Source: Nitrososphaeria archaeon (GTDB lineage: Archaea > Thermoproteota > Nitrososphaeria > Conexivisphaerales > DTJL01). Taken from it: a stretch of 64,000 nt of DNA. The stretch covers positions 62,001 through 126,000 of the forward strand of contig JARVJU010000001.1 in NCBI GenBank assembly GCA_029775965.1, read 5' to 3'. Made by a program: the position numbers and the translations under genes. This document shows, piece after piece, positions 28,770 to 37,933 of the stretch; the stretch's first letter is position 1, and each line of letters opens with the position of its first letter. Below the pieces are notes generated by a model, which saw nothing but the letters and a program-made list of their open reading frames with translations, had not been told where the DNA came from and made no database searches.

Positions 28770-29183
28770 TCATCGGGTATGGAGGATATAGAAGCCATCA
28801 AGGCAAGAATGTTGAAGAAGCTGCTTGAAGAGAAGACGCAAAAGGAGCAACCCAGTCTGCCTGATAAGCCTATAGTTTTGACTGACTATACCTTCGACTC
28901 AGAAATCTCAAAGTACCCAGCTGTCGTAGTTGATTGCTGGGCTGAATGGTGTTATCCATGCAGAATAATATCACCTATAGTCGATGAGCTGGCACGTGAA
29001 TACAAGGGAAGAATAGTGTTCGCAAGGCTGAATGTAGATGAAAACCCTGCTACTAGTCAGAAGTATGAGATAATGGCTATACCGACGCTATTAATATTCA
29101 AGAACGGTAATTATGTGTCAAGGATAATTGGTGCAAAACCAAAACAAGCTATGGAAGCAGAAATAAAAATGGCTATAGCATAA
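28770..29183 (+). CDS. Thioredoxin with charged N-terminal extension
   Basis: VVVDCWAEWCYPCRIISPIVDELAREY...LNVDENPATSQKYEIMAIPTLLIFKNG. Start at or near 28770 (MEDIEAIKARML). Confidence 0.92.
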   Translation, partial: SSGMEDIEAIKARMLKKLLEEKTQKEQPSLPDKPIVLTDYTFDSEISKYPAVVVDCWAEWCYPCRIISPIVDELAREYKGRIVFARLNVDENPATSQKYEIMAIPTLLIFKNGNYVSRIIGAKPKQAMEAEIKMAIA

Positions 29184-29189
29184 GAGAGT

Positions 29190-30863
29190 TTAGTACTCTC
29201 CACCCATACCTCCGGGCATCCCTGCACCTTCTTCTCCTTCTCCGCCCTTCGGTCCCTTTCCTTCTTCTTTACCCGTACCCTTTGCAGCTATGACGTCATC
29301 TATCCTGAGGATCATAACGGCAGCTTCGGTAGCTGACTTGATTATCTGTGACTTAACTGATGTGGGTTCAAATACTTCGACCTGAGCCATGTCTCCAACC
29401 TTGCCAGCTGCAACGTTCACACCATAAGAAGTCCTTCCCTTGGCGTGCTCTGCCTTCAGTTCAACCTGCGTATCAATCGGATCCATCCCAGCATTTACAG
29501 CTAGAGTTAGAGGTATGCTCTCAACAGCATCTGCGAACGCTAAAGCAGCCAATTGCTCCCTGCCTGACAGTGTTTTGGCCCAATCTCTTATTCTCTGAGC
29601 TATCTCCGACTCGGCTGCTCCTCCTCCGGGAACTATAGATGGCTTCTCCATCACATCTTTGACAACCATTATTGCATCGTGAACTGCCCTCTCTGCTTCA
29701 TCCACTATCCTTTGTGAGCCTCCTCTGATTAGTATAGTTACAGCCTTGGGATTCTTGCAACCTTCGACATAAACCCACTTATCCTCTTCTATCTTCCTCT
29801 CTTCTACAAGTTCTGCCTGACCTAGGTCTGAGGAAGTTAGATCATCCAGATTTGTTACTACTCTACCTCCTGTAGATCTGGCAAGTCTGGACATGTCGCT
29901 CTCTTTGACACGTCTTACAGCGAGTATGCCTGCCTTTGCTAGATAGTGTTGAGCTATGTCATCGATGCCTTTCTGACAGAATACCACGTTTGCACCTGCA
30001 TTCTGAATCTTTTCTACCATAGATTTGAGCATTCTCGATTCTTCGTCCAGAAAAGCTTTCATCTGAGTTGGATCGTTAATCCTGATCTCGGCGCTTATCT
30101 CTGTCTTCTCTATTTCAAGAGGAGCGTTGAGAAGAGCTATCTTTGCGTTCTGCACCTTCTTGGGCATCCCTGCATGGACAACTTCCTTGTCCACCACAAT
30201 GCCCTTGATAAGATCTGTCTCGCTGAGTGACCTACCAGGCTTCTTTTCCACCTTGACGTTGTCAACATCAACCCTGTAGCCATCTCCTACTCTGTCGGCT
30301 ACCTGAAGGACTGCAGAGACAACAATATCTGCCAGCTGTTTCGCTTCCTGTGAAACTATCTTTGATAGCAAGCTTGTGCTTGCTACTTTCGAAAGCCATA
30401 CTCTATCTGTGGCATCTACCTTGGTAGAGATTTGGTTTAGAATCTCCAGTGCCTTTTCTGAAGCGGACATATATCCGTCCACAATGAGAGTTGGATGAAC
30501 ATTCTTGTCAAGAAGTTCTTCTGCTTTTTCAAGTAAAGAGCCTGCCAGTATAACGGCACTCGTAGTTCCGTCTCCTACTTCGCTGTCTGTTGCCTTGCTT
30601 ATTTCTACCATCATCTTGGCAGCTGGATGCTGTATATCCAGCTGTTTCAGCATAGTCGCTCCGTCGTTTGTTATTGTTACATCGCCTAGAGAATCGACAA
30701 GCATCTTATCCATGCCTCTTGGCCCAAGGGATGTCTTTACCAACTCAGCTATCAGCTTCGCTGCTTGAAGGTTGTTTCTCAGAGCTTCTCTACCTTTTGT
30801 CTCTGTTGAACCTTCCTTTAAAACTATTACAGGTTGACCACTTTGCATAGCCATATTCAACAC
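29190..30863 (-). CDS. Thermosome subunit (group II chaperonin); start probably ATG near 30854
   Basis: [62 protein letters not shown]-rich C-terminus. Confidence 0.97.
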   Translation of the reverse strand: MLNMAMQSGQPVIVLKEGSTETKGREALRNNLQAAKLIAELVKTSLGPRGMDKMLVDSLGDVTITNDGATMLKQLDIQHPAAKMMVEISKATDSEVGDGTTSAVILAGSLLEKAEELLDKNVHPTLIVDGYMSASEKALEILNQISTKVDATDRVWLSKVASTSLLSKIVSQEAKQLADIVVSAVLQVADRVGDGYRVDVDNVKVEKKPGRSLSETDLIKGIVVDKEVVHAGMPKKVQNAKIALLNAPLEIEKTEISAEIRINDPTQMKAFLDEESRMLKSMVEKIQNAGANVVFCQKGIDDIAQHYLAKAGILAVRRVKESDMSRLARSTGGRVVTNLDDLTSSDLGQAELVEERKIEEDKWVYVEGCKNPKAVTILIRGGSQRIVDEAERAVHDAIMVVKDVMEKPSIVPGGGAAESEIAQRIRDWAKTLSGREQLAALAFADAVESIPLTLAVNAGMDPIDTQVELKAEHAKGRTSYGVNVAAGKVGDMAQVEVFEPTSVKSQIIKSATEAAVMILRIDDVIAAKGTGKEEGKGPKGGEGEEGAGMPGGMGGEY

Positions 30864-31047
30864 CTCTAGAATGTGTAAAAATGACCTTGAGTAGGGTATA
30901 TTTATGCATTACTAATAAAAATGTGAGTGAAACACAGCATCAAATTCTATTCTATTCTGTTCTCCCTTCCTGATCTCATACATGTTAACTTAACTTAAAT
31001 TTGAACAAACGATATATTCACCCTTGATATGATAAGATAGGCTAGGT

Positions 31048-31428
31048 ATGCTCAAGCTTACAAAAACTCTTGTTACTTCTATGCTATCGTATTCCAGAGA
31101 TATGCATCCCAACGAAATGTTGCTTCTGATAAGGGCAAGGAAATCGGAGAAGGACCTTGTAGGATATCAGGCAGTATTTCCTCCATTTATGTATTCTAAC
31201 CCTCATTCTGCTACCTACAATCCTTACCATCTGCCAGTGGATTTCTCAATCCTTGGTACTGCTCATTCTCATCCATCTGGCGTAAAAATCCCTTCCCATG
31301 AGGATCTATTACATCCATATGGAAGGTTTATGCTCATCATAGGCTATCCTTATGTTTCTAGGGATGATATAGCTGCATTTAACTCAAAGGGTGAAAGGCT
31401 ACCCTGGGAAGAAATAGATGATGAATGA
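31048..31428 (+). CDS. JAMM/MPN+ metalloprotease-like protein
   Basis: GTAHSHPSGVKIPSHEDLLHPYGRFMLIIGYP matches HxHPS...SxxD. Confidence 0.82.
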   Translation: MLKLTKTLVTSMLSYSRDMHPNEMLLLIRARKSEKDLVGYQAVFPPFMYSNPHSATYNPYHLPVDFSILGTAHSHPSGVKIPSHEDLLHPYGRFMLIIGYPYVSRDDIAAFNSKGERLPWEEIDDE

Positions 31429-31972
31429 GCTCGATGAACTGGCTGAAGAAATAAAGGTATGTACTAAATGTAGACTTGCCAAAGGAAGAATTAACGCTGT
31501 ACATGGTGAGGGACCTTCAGATGCTCGAATGATGCTTATAGGTGAGGCCCCAGGAAGGTCTGAGGATCAGGCTGGAAGGCCATTCTGCGGAAGCGCTGGC
31601 AGGATACTTGATAGGGCTCTTCGCGAGGCAGGGATAAAAAGAGAAGCAGTATTCATAACAAATATTGTGAAATGCAGGCCTCCAAACAACAGGAAGCCTG
31701 TGGCTGATGAAATTAAATCCTGTTTACCTTATCTTGTAAGACAGATCAATATAATCAAGCCAGAAGTAATTGTGGCCCTCGGGTCTGTAGCAAAAGAATC
31801 CGTAGAAACTCTTTGCACCAGAGATCAAGGCAATTTAAGAATTGGAAATGCATTTGTGTTCCAGACATATCATCCAGCTGCAGTGCTGTACGGAAATAGG
31901 AAAGCATACGAGCATCTGGTATCTGAATTAGCTAAAGCAGCACAGAGCATAAATGCACAGCAACAAATTTGA
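31418..31972 (+). CDS. Family 4 uracil-DNA glycosylase (Fe-S)
   Basis: VCTKCRLAKGRINAVHGEGPSDARMMLIGEAPGRSEDQAGRPFCGSAGRILD; NIVKCRPPNNRKP; YHPAAVLY. Confidence 0.92.
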   Translation: MMNELDELAEEIKVCTKCRLAKGRINAVHGEGPSDARMMLIGEAPGRSEDQAGRPFCGSAGRILDRALREAGIKREAVFITNIVKCRPPNNRKPVADEIKSCLPYLVRQINIIKPEVIVALGSVAKESVETLCTRDQGNLRIGNAFVFQTYHPAAVLYGNRKAYEHLVSELAKAAQSINAQQQI

Positions 31973-32086
31973 CCATTCAGACCATGCGGCGAGAGGATAT
32001 TTTTGATGATAGGTTGTAAATGAACTTCGTAACACGATGCAAAATACGGAAAAATTTTTCTATTATGAATTATGTATCAAAATTAG

Positions 32087-32647
32087 ATGGTCAAGGCGCT
32101 CATAGTTGTAGATATGCAGAATGACTTTATGGATGATGGTGCACTACCTGTGCATGGTTCTGTAGCTATTATACCTGCTATAAATCGATACATCGAGCTA
32201 TTCTCATCGAAAGGGGCAAAGATAATAGCAACAAGAGACTGGCACCCTGAGAATCATATATCATTCAGGAGCAGAGGCGGTCTTTGGCCTCCTCACTGCA
32301 TACAAAATACAAAGGGTGCACAGTTCCATCCCTCATTAAGGCTTGCAAAAAATACTCTTATAGTCTCTAAAGCTACAGACCCTGACAAAGAAGCATACTC
32401 AGGATTCCAGGGTACAGGACTTGCCTATAGTCTAAAGTCAGAATCTATTGACGAATTGTATGTGTGTGGCGTTGCTACTGAATATTGTGTAAAGAATACA
32501 GCTCTGGATGCATTAGCATACTCATTCAAAGTCCATCTGCTTACAGATGCGATAAAAGGAATAGATGAAGAAGCTTCTAAGGTAGCTGTGCAGGAAATGG
32601 TGAATAAAGGAGTGCTAAAAGACAGTTTGAATGCAGTGAAGTTATGA
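32087..32647 (+). CDS. pncA: Nicotinamidase
   Basis: ALIVVDMQNDFMDDGALPVHGS; RDWHPENHISF; YVCGVATEYCVKNTALDA. Confidence 0.92.
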   Translation: MVKALIVVDMQNDFMDDGALPVHGSVAIIPAINRYIELFSSKGAKIIATRDWHPENHISFRSRGGLWPPHCIQNTKGAQFHPSLRLAKNTLIVSKATDPDKEAYSGFQGTGLAYSLKSESIDELYVCGVATEYCVKNTALDALAYSFKVHLLTDAIKGIDEEASKVAVQEMVNKGVLKDSLNAVKL

Positions 32648-32698
32648 ATTACAAATTCACCCCTCTTAGAGGGTTAAAGTTTTTAAAAATATAAATAT

Positions 32699-34381
32699 GT
32701 GATGCAAATCGCAGGCTTTGATATGGCGGTAACAGAGGTACTCGAGCAGAAAGAGGCACCAAAGAAGATCAATGTCATAAGGAAGACGCAGAGTATCTGT
32801 CCAGAATGCAATAGAATACTCCCTGCGATTGTGTTTGAGAGGGATAATAAGGTCTTTATGACAAAGACATGTCCTGAGCATGGAGAAACGGAAGAGTTGT
32901 ACTATGGCGATTATGAGATGTATCTCAAGTTCAGCTCCTACTGGAGTGATGGTAAGGGTACCCATGCTCCAAATGTGAAACTTGATAATTGCCAATGCCC
33001 AGCAAACTGTGGCCTTTGCACGAATCATCTTAGTCACACTGGCTTGGCAAACATAATAGTTACAAATAGATGTGATTTGACATGCTGGTACTGCTTCTTC
33101 TATGTCAAAAAAGGTCTTGAAGGAGCATACGTCTACGAGCCTACACAGGAACAGATACGCATGATGGTCAGGACTCTGAGGGCTGAAAGACCTGTCCCTG
33201 GCAATTCTGTACAGATTACCGGTGGTGAGCCCACACTGAGGGAGGATTTACCAGAAATAATAAGGATAATAAAGTCAGAAGGAGTGGATCATATCCAGCT
33301 GAATACCAACGGTATCAACATAGCCCTGCATCCAGAACTGGCAAAGATATACAGGGATGCTGGTGTTAGCAATCTTTACATGAGTTTTGACGGTGTAACC
33401 CCCAAGACTAACCCGAAGAATCATTGGGAAGCACCTTATGCTATTGAAGCATGCAGGCAAGCTCACCTGGGTGTAGTTCTTGTTCCCACTGTGATAAAGT
33501 CAATCAACGATCACGAACTAGGTGGGATAATAAACTTCGCAAGGCAGAATATAGATACTGTTAGAGCAGTTAATTTCCAGCCAGTCTCCCTAACTGGTAG
33601 AATGAGTAAAAAGGAGAGGGAGAAGTACAGAATAACAATACCAGATTGTATACACAGGATTGAGGAGCAGACCAATGGTGAAGTTACAGCTGATTCATGG
33701 TTCCCTGTGCCAAGCTGCTCCCCTGTGACTCACTTCATAGAAGCCATAACGAACAGACCACAGTATGAACTTTCTATACATTTCGCATGCGGGGCAGGAA
33801 CCTATGTTTATCTGGACAACAATAAGAGACTGATTCCTATAACAAGGTTTGTCGATATCAAAGGTCTTCTAGAATTCCTGGATGAAAAGGCTGATGAAAT
33901 ATACTCAGGCAGCAATAAATGGATAACTCTTGCGAAAGCAGCAACAAAGATTATGAGCTTTATAGACAAAGAGAAGCAACCAGAGGGTCTTAACATGGGT
34001 AAATTGCTCTTTGATGCGCTCGTAAGGCACGATTATTCAGCTATAGGTCAGTTCCACATGAAGAGCCTCTTCCTAGGTATGATGCACTTCCAGGATAAGT
34101 ATAACCAGGACGAAGAAAGGCTACAAAGATGCGATATACATTATTTAACCCCCGACCTCAGGATCATCCCATTCTGCAGCTTCAACGTTATACCAGAGTG
34201 GTACAGAGATAGAATTCAGAAGAAGTACGGTATACCTGTAGAGGAATGGGAAAAAGGTTCAGGTGAGAAACTTGAAGCCAAGCTTTACAGGGGCGATCTG
34301 AGGAAGCTCAAGCTAGGGCAGCGAGTAGAAATGAGCTGCTCCACATCGGAGATCTTCCAGAAGGTCAGCAACGTTCAGTAA
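32699..34381 (+). CDS. Radical SAM protein, COG1964-like (candidate tetraether lipid synthase Tes)
   Basis: CPECNRILPAIVFERDNKVFMTKTCPEHGE; CPANCGLCTNHLSHTGLANIIVTNRCDLTCWYCFF (CxxxCxxC). Confidence 0.8.
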   Translation: MMQIAGFDMAVTEVLEQKEAPKKINVIRKTQSICPECNRILPAIVFERDNKVFMTKTCPEHGETEELYYGDYEMYLKFSSYWSDGKGTHAPNVKLDNCQCPANCGLCTNHLSHTGLANIIVTNRCDLTCWYCFFYVKKGLEGAYVYEPTQEQIRMMVRTLRAERPVPGNSVQITGGEPTLREDLPEIIRIIKSEGVDHIQLNTNGINIALHPELAKIYRDAGVSNLYMSFDGVTPKTNPKNHWEAPYAIEACRQAHLGVVLVPTVIKSINDHELGGIINFARQNIDTVRAVNFQPVSLTGRMSKKEREKYRITIPDCIHRIEEQTNGEVTADSWFPVPSCSPVTHFIEAITNRPQYELSIHFACGAGTYVYLDNNKRLIPITRFVDIKGLLEFLDEKADEIYSGSNKWITLAKAATKIMSFIDKEKQPEGLNMGKLLFDALVRHDYSAIGQFHMKSLFLGMMHFQDKYNQDEERLQRCDIHYLTPDLRIIPFCSFNVIPEWYRDRIQKKYGIPVEEWEKGSGEKLEAKLYRGDLRKLKLGQRVEMSCSTSEIFQKVSNVQ

Positions 34382-34393
34382 GAAGGATTTGTT

Positions 34394-34972
34394 TTGATAC
34401 CTGCACCCTCTTCTGAAGCAGTAGCGATAGCCAAAAATACAAGATTAACTGCAATACATGTCATTCCATCGTCTAACGATATACCAGCAGACCAGAGCCT
34501 GGATGTAAAGGTAAGGTTTGCAATTGCTGGTGGCCTTTATGAAGTCTATAACAGAGACACGTGGCAAAATGCGTATGCAAAGCATGATACAACGCTCAGG
34601 ATTATATATAAGGTTGGGCTGTACAGAAAAACAACCGGTCTACTTAGCAGAACGATTATAAGGCCCATTAAATTCGTTAGAAAAGGTAAGCTCTACTGGA
34701 CAAGAAACCCTGATCTAACTGACAATACAGAAAACAGGATATGGTCATTCGTAGTCGACGAAGAGGGGCTACCAAGAATATTCGATAAAGAAATAGATGT
34801 TAAAAATGCTCTTTTCTCCTTTGAAAGGATTTTAACTGTACCAGCTGAATCGCTCAGAACGGGAAAAAATTCTATTTTAGCTAGGGTATCAGCTGAATGG
34901 TACAGGCATACGTATATAGGAAAGGGCAATCTGCATGGTACTTCGAAGCCTGTCGACATAATCGTGCATTAA
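34394..34972 (+). CDS. Hypothetical protein
   Basis: 192-aa ORF 12 bp downstream of the radical SAM gene; no recognised family. Confidence 0.65.
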   Translation: MIPAPSSEAVAIAKNTRLTAIHVIPSSNDIPADQSLDVKVRFAIAGGLYEVYNRDTWQNAYAKHDTTLRIIYKVGLYRKTTGLLSRTIIRPIKFVRKGKLYWTRNPDLTDNTENRIWSFVVDEEGLPRIFDKEIDVKNALFSFERILTVPAESLRTGKNSILARVSAEWYRHTYIGKGNLHGTSKPVDIIVH

Positions 34973-35003
34973 ACTTATATTTTCTATTTTTGGGGTCAGT
35001 TTT

Positions 35004-35150
35004 ATGGCAAAGTTTGATGGAGTTATCAACCAGGAGCTGCTAGCAGTGGAAGAGAAACCGGACGAGGTTGTGCTTATCTTTAGAGATAACAGGTATCTAT
35101 TTATAAGGCTGATAGACGGAAAGCTGGTCACAGAGAGTATACCAGAGTAG
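35004..35150 (+). CDS. Small 48-aa hypothetical protein, below the ORF-track cutoff
   Basis: ATG-TAG: MAKFDGVINQELLAVEEKPDEVVLIFRDNRYLFIRLIDGKLVTESIPE; promoter-like AT-rich stretch upstream. Confidence 0.55.
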   Translation: MAKFDGVINQELLAVEEKPDEVVLIFRDNRYLFIRLIDGKLVTESIPE

Positions 35151-35185
35151 ATAAGTTTTTACCTCTGATAGAGGGTACATGTAGT

Positions 35186-35947
35186 GTGGAACTAGCTCAG
35201 AAGACGGTCGAAGCCCTTCAAAAGCTCGGTCTTTCTGATTATGAAATAAAAGCTTACATTTCACTTCTGCAGTACGGTGCTCAGACAGCTGCAGAAGTTA
35301 GTCGTCACTCATCTGTACCATATTCGAAGGTCTACGAGGTTCTTGGAAGACTTGAAACTAAGGGATGGGTGGAAAGCGATGTCAGCAGGCCGAGCAAGTA
35401 TTATCCAAAGTCTCCTGATGCTGCGTTGCAATCATTCAGACTGCAGAGAGAGAACGAGTATAAAATGTATGAAGAGATAATAGCCAAAGAACTCATGCCA
35501 ATCTATGAAAAGAGGGATATAAAGGAGAGGCCGGAAGTATGGATAGTTAAGGGCGAGTTTAACATATATGGTAAAATCTCCGAGATGCTGTCTGATACAA
35601 AGCAAGAGCTGATGGTTGCACTGCCTGGAGACCCGGGCTCTCTATCGAAAGGGGCCATTGATCAGCTAAAAGAACTGGGAGCAAGAGGAATTAGTGTCTC
35701 GGTACTGCTGTCGGATGTAAGCATGGCCACACTTGTCAAGTCTACAATACCGCAAATTCAGGTGAGAATAAGGGATGGCATGTTCGGCGGCGGTCTTGTT
35801 TGTGACGCAAAACAGGTCATGCTCCTGCTTGGTGAAAGTCGAGAAAGAAATCCGAACCTAGCGATCTGGGCAGATCATCCAGGTCTGGCTATGATAGCAA
35901 AGAGTTATTTCGAATCCTTATGGTCTACATCAAGACCCCTAGCATAG
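35186..35947 (+). CDS. TrmB-family transcriptional regulator
   Basis: LQKLGLSDYEIKAYISLLQYGAQTAAEVSRHSSVPYSKVYEVLGRLETKGWVE, then C-terminal effector domain. Confidence 0.9.
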   Translation: MELAQKTVEALQKLGLSDYEIKAYISLLQYGAQTAAEVSRHSSVPYSKVYEVLGRLETKGWVESDVSRPSKYYPKSPDAALQSFRLQRENEYKMYEEIIAKELMPIYEKRDIKERPEVWIVKGEFNIYGKISEMLSDTKQELMVALPGDPGSLSKGAIDQLKELGARGISVSVLLSDVSMATLVKSTIPQIQVRIRDGMFGGGLVCDAKQVMLLLGESRERNPNLAIWADHPGLAMIAKSYFESLWSTSRPLA

Positions 35948-35956
35948 GGTTGTCTT

Positions 35957-36307
35957 TTGACAGAAAAAGAGCTTCAGCAGCTGTCATACGAGGTTGCCTC
36001 CATCCTAAAGATGGACAAAGAATTATTGTTACTCTATGGAAAGATGGTTGTTGAGGCGAGAGCCTTTACCAGAGAAGAAATTTTAGAACTCTCATCAGGC
36101 AGAAATAAAAATATAATAGATGAGATGCTTGCATCAGGACTGGTCATCCTGGCTAGAGATAAATATCAGCCTGTTCATCCAAGACTTGGTTTCAGCAACC
36201 TCTACAGGCTTGCTCTGCAAAAAGATATGGCAGTAAAAGCTGACAGGAACAGAATAGACACAATTATAGCCTATTTTGTGAAACGATGGGAAGAAGCACT
36301 TGGTTAG
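35957..36307 (+). CDS. Hypothetical wHTH-like protein
   Basis: Coupled to the TrmB gene; AFTREEILELSSGRNKNIIDEMLASGLVILARDKYQPVHPRLGFSNLYR resembles a wing-helix arrangement. Confidence 0.6.
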   Translation: MTEKELQQLSYEVASILKMDKELLLLYGKMVVEARAFTREEILELSSGRNKNIIDEMLASGLVILARDKYQPVHPRLGFSNLYRLALQKDMAVKADRNRIDTIIAYFVKRWEEALG

Positions 36308-36332
36308 ACAGAATCGCTTTAATAGAGGGATT

Positions 36333-36761
36333 ATGGTTGCAAGGGCAATGTCCTCTCAATTGACAGAATGCAGGCATAACGTAGTGTATGCTGGAGTAAT
36401 AAATCTGATACGCGGTTTCGGTGTAATTGGGACGATCGATGCGTGGACCTGTACTCTGTGCAATGAAATATGGTGTGATGAAAGGAGACTGGGTGTTCAG
36501 GAAATCCCCTCGGAGGTAGGACTTCCTAAAAGGATAGATGGTACAGAATGGGCCGTCATATTTTGTGATGACGGAGTGAAGACTGATTGGAATCTCGTAC
36601 AAGTAAAGAAGCGACAGGAACTTGATCATAGTTGCGCAGTATCTTCTGGATGTAATGTCAAAGTTGAAGATGATTGGAGTCTTACCTGTACAACTGAACA
36701 GCACATAACCCACAGGCTTATACTTGTCAGAAACTCACTGAACAAGAATGTATATGTATAA
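36333..36761 (+). CDS. Hypothetical protein
   Basis: Plus-strand ORF in series with its neighbours, CxxC motif TCTLCNEIWC; the opposite-strand ORF is also open. Confidence 0.45.
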   Translation: MVARAMSSQLTECRHNVVYAGVINLIRGFGVIGTIDAWTCTLCNEIWCDERRLGVQEIPSEVGLPKRIDGTEWAVIFCDDGVKTDWNLVQVKKRQELDHSCAVSSGCNVKVEDDWSLTCTTEQHITHRLILVRNSLNKNVYV

Positions 36762-36776
36762 GGGTGGCTGGAAGCT

Positions 36777-37133
36777 TTGAAAGCCAATAGCTACGCATCT
36801 ATTACTGGCATTATAGCATCATTATCATACGCATTCCTATTCGCAAATGGCATAGGCTTACCCCTAGCCTTTGTCAGTCTGCTATTCTTTGTTCTCAGAT
36901 TGATCACATCTCTCTCTTTATTTATCAACTCAAAAAAGACGATATACCTAGCTATAGTCTCCTCCTTCATCGGTCTGGCGTACCTTTTTGCAATAGTGCT
37001 GGATTCTTTTAATGTCTACCCATACATAACAATTGTGCTGGAGCTAGCATCAATAGTTTTGGCTAGCTATGCATTTACAAAGATGGGAAGAACCAAGGAA
37101 CCGAGTCCTCTTGATATGCCAGTGTATGGATAA
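36777..37133 (+). CDS. Small membrane protein
   Basis: About 4 hydrophobic segments. Confidence 0.55.
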   Translation: MKANSYASITGIIASLSYAFLFANGIGLPLAFVSLLFFVLRLITSLSLFINSKKTIYLAIVSSFIGLAYLFAIVLDSFNVYPYITIVLELASIVLASYAFTKMGRTKEPSPLDMPVYG

Positions 37134-37439
37134 GTGATGAATATGGAGATATATGTCACAGAAGCCCACATGGGTTCGGTTGCAGGTTTTCTAAAGGGAT
37201 ACATAATGATTGATGGTTCCAAATTCAGGTTTAAGGGTGTTGTATTTGGCAGGGTAGGAGGGCACAACGTAGTAATAAAGTTCATGCCATCATCATTGAG
37301 AGCTCTAAGGGAGAAGGGCATGGATGCTGAGGATCTGTCTCTTAAAGTTCAGCAGGAGATAGTTCAGGGTAACTTTGAGCCAACACCAAACGCTAGGCAT
37401 ACTGCAGACCCTACCATAGGGCCTGCCAACAAACAATAG
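37134..37439 (+). CDS. Hypothetical protein
   Basis: 101-aa ORF immediately after the membrane protein gene. Confidence 0.55.
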   Translation: MMNMEIYVTEAHMGSVAGFLKGYIMIDGSKFRFKGVVFGRVGGHNVVIKFMPSSLRALREKGMDAEDLSLKVQQEIVQGNFEPTPNARHTADPTIGPANKQ

Positions 37440-37446
37440 CCATACT

Positions 37447-37809
37447 CTAGATAGAATCTTGGGATGTTTTACTTCTACCCTTTCTTGCCTGCCTTCCAGC
37501 AGTAGCCCTCGTTCTCCTTGTTTTTCGGATCACTTGCCTTTCTTCTACTTTCGAGTCAGACTCTTGCTCATTTAGCTTAACAGATAATTCTGATGCATGT
37601 GTGATAGGAGTCTGCGCTTCCGGTACCACTTGATTTATCTCACTTATTTTTTGTTCAGCTGAATCTACAGCTATAGCTGTGTTAGTGATGGGAGCCTGTG
37701 AAATAGAAGCAACCATAGCCTTTGGTCTCACCTTTGTGAACAGTATCAATGCTACAGCTATGACAGATACCCCTAGCCCAAGTACAACATAGCCGATGAC
37801 ATCTACCAT
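37447..37809 (-). CDS. Single-TM hypothetical protein with basic C-terminal tail
   Basis: VIGYVVLGLGVSVIAVALILFTKV; C-terminus RKTRRTRATAGRQARKGRSKTSQ. Confidence 0.55.
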   Translation of the reverse strand: MVDVIGYVVLGLGVSVIAVALILFTKVRPKAMVASISQAPITNTAIAVDSAEQKISEINQVVPEAQTPITHASELSVKLNEQESDSKVEERQVIRKTRRTRATAGRQARKGRSKTSQDSI

Positions 37810-37933
37810 ATATCTTCGACCTGTTGATTGTTACTCCAGTTAAAATGCACGGAAGTCAATTCCCAATAACATAATACTCTTGGAACCTTGACGTGGGAAA
37901 CTGCCAAAAAGCTTCTTGATTACAAATTCAACT

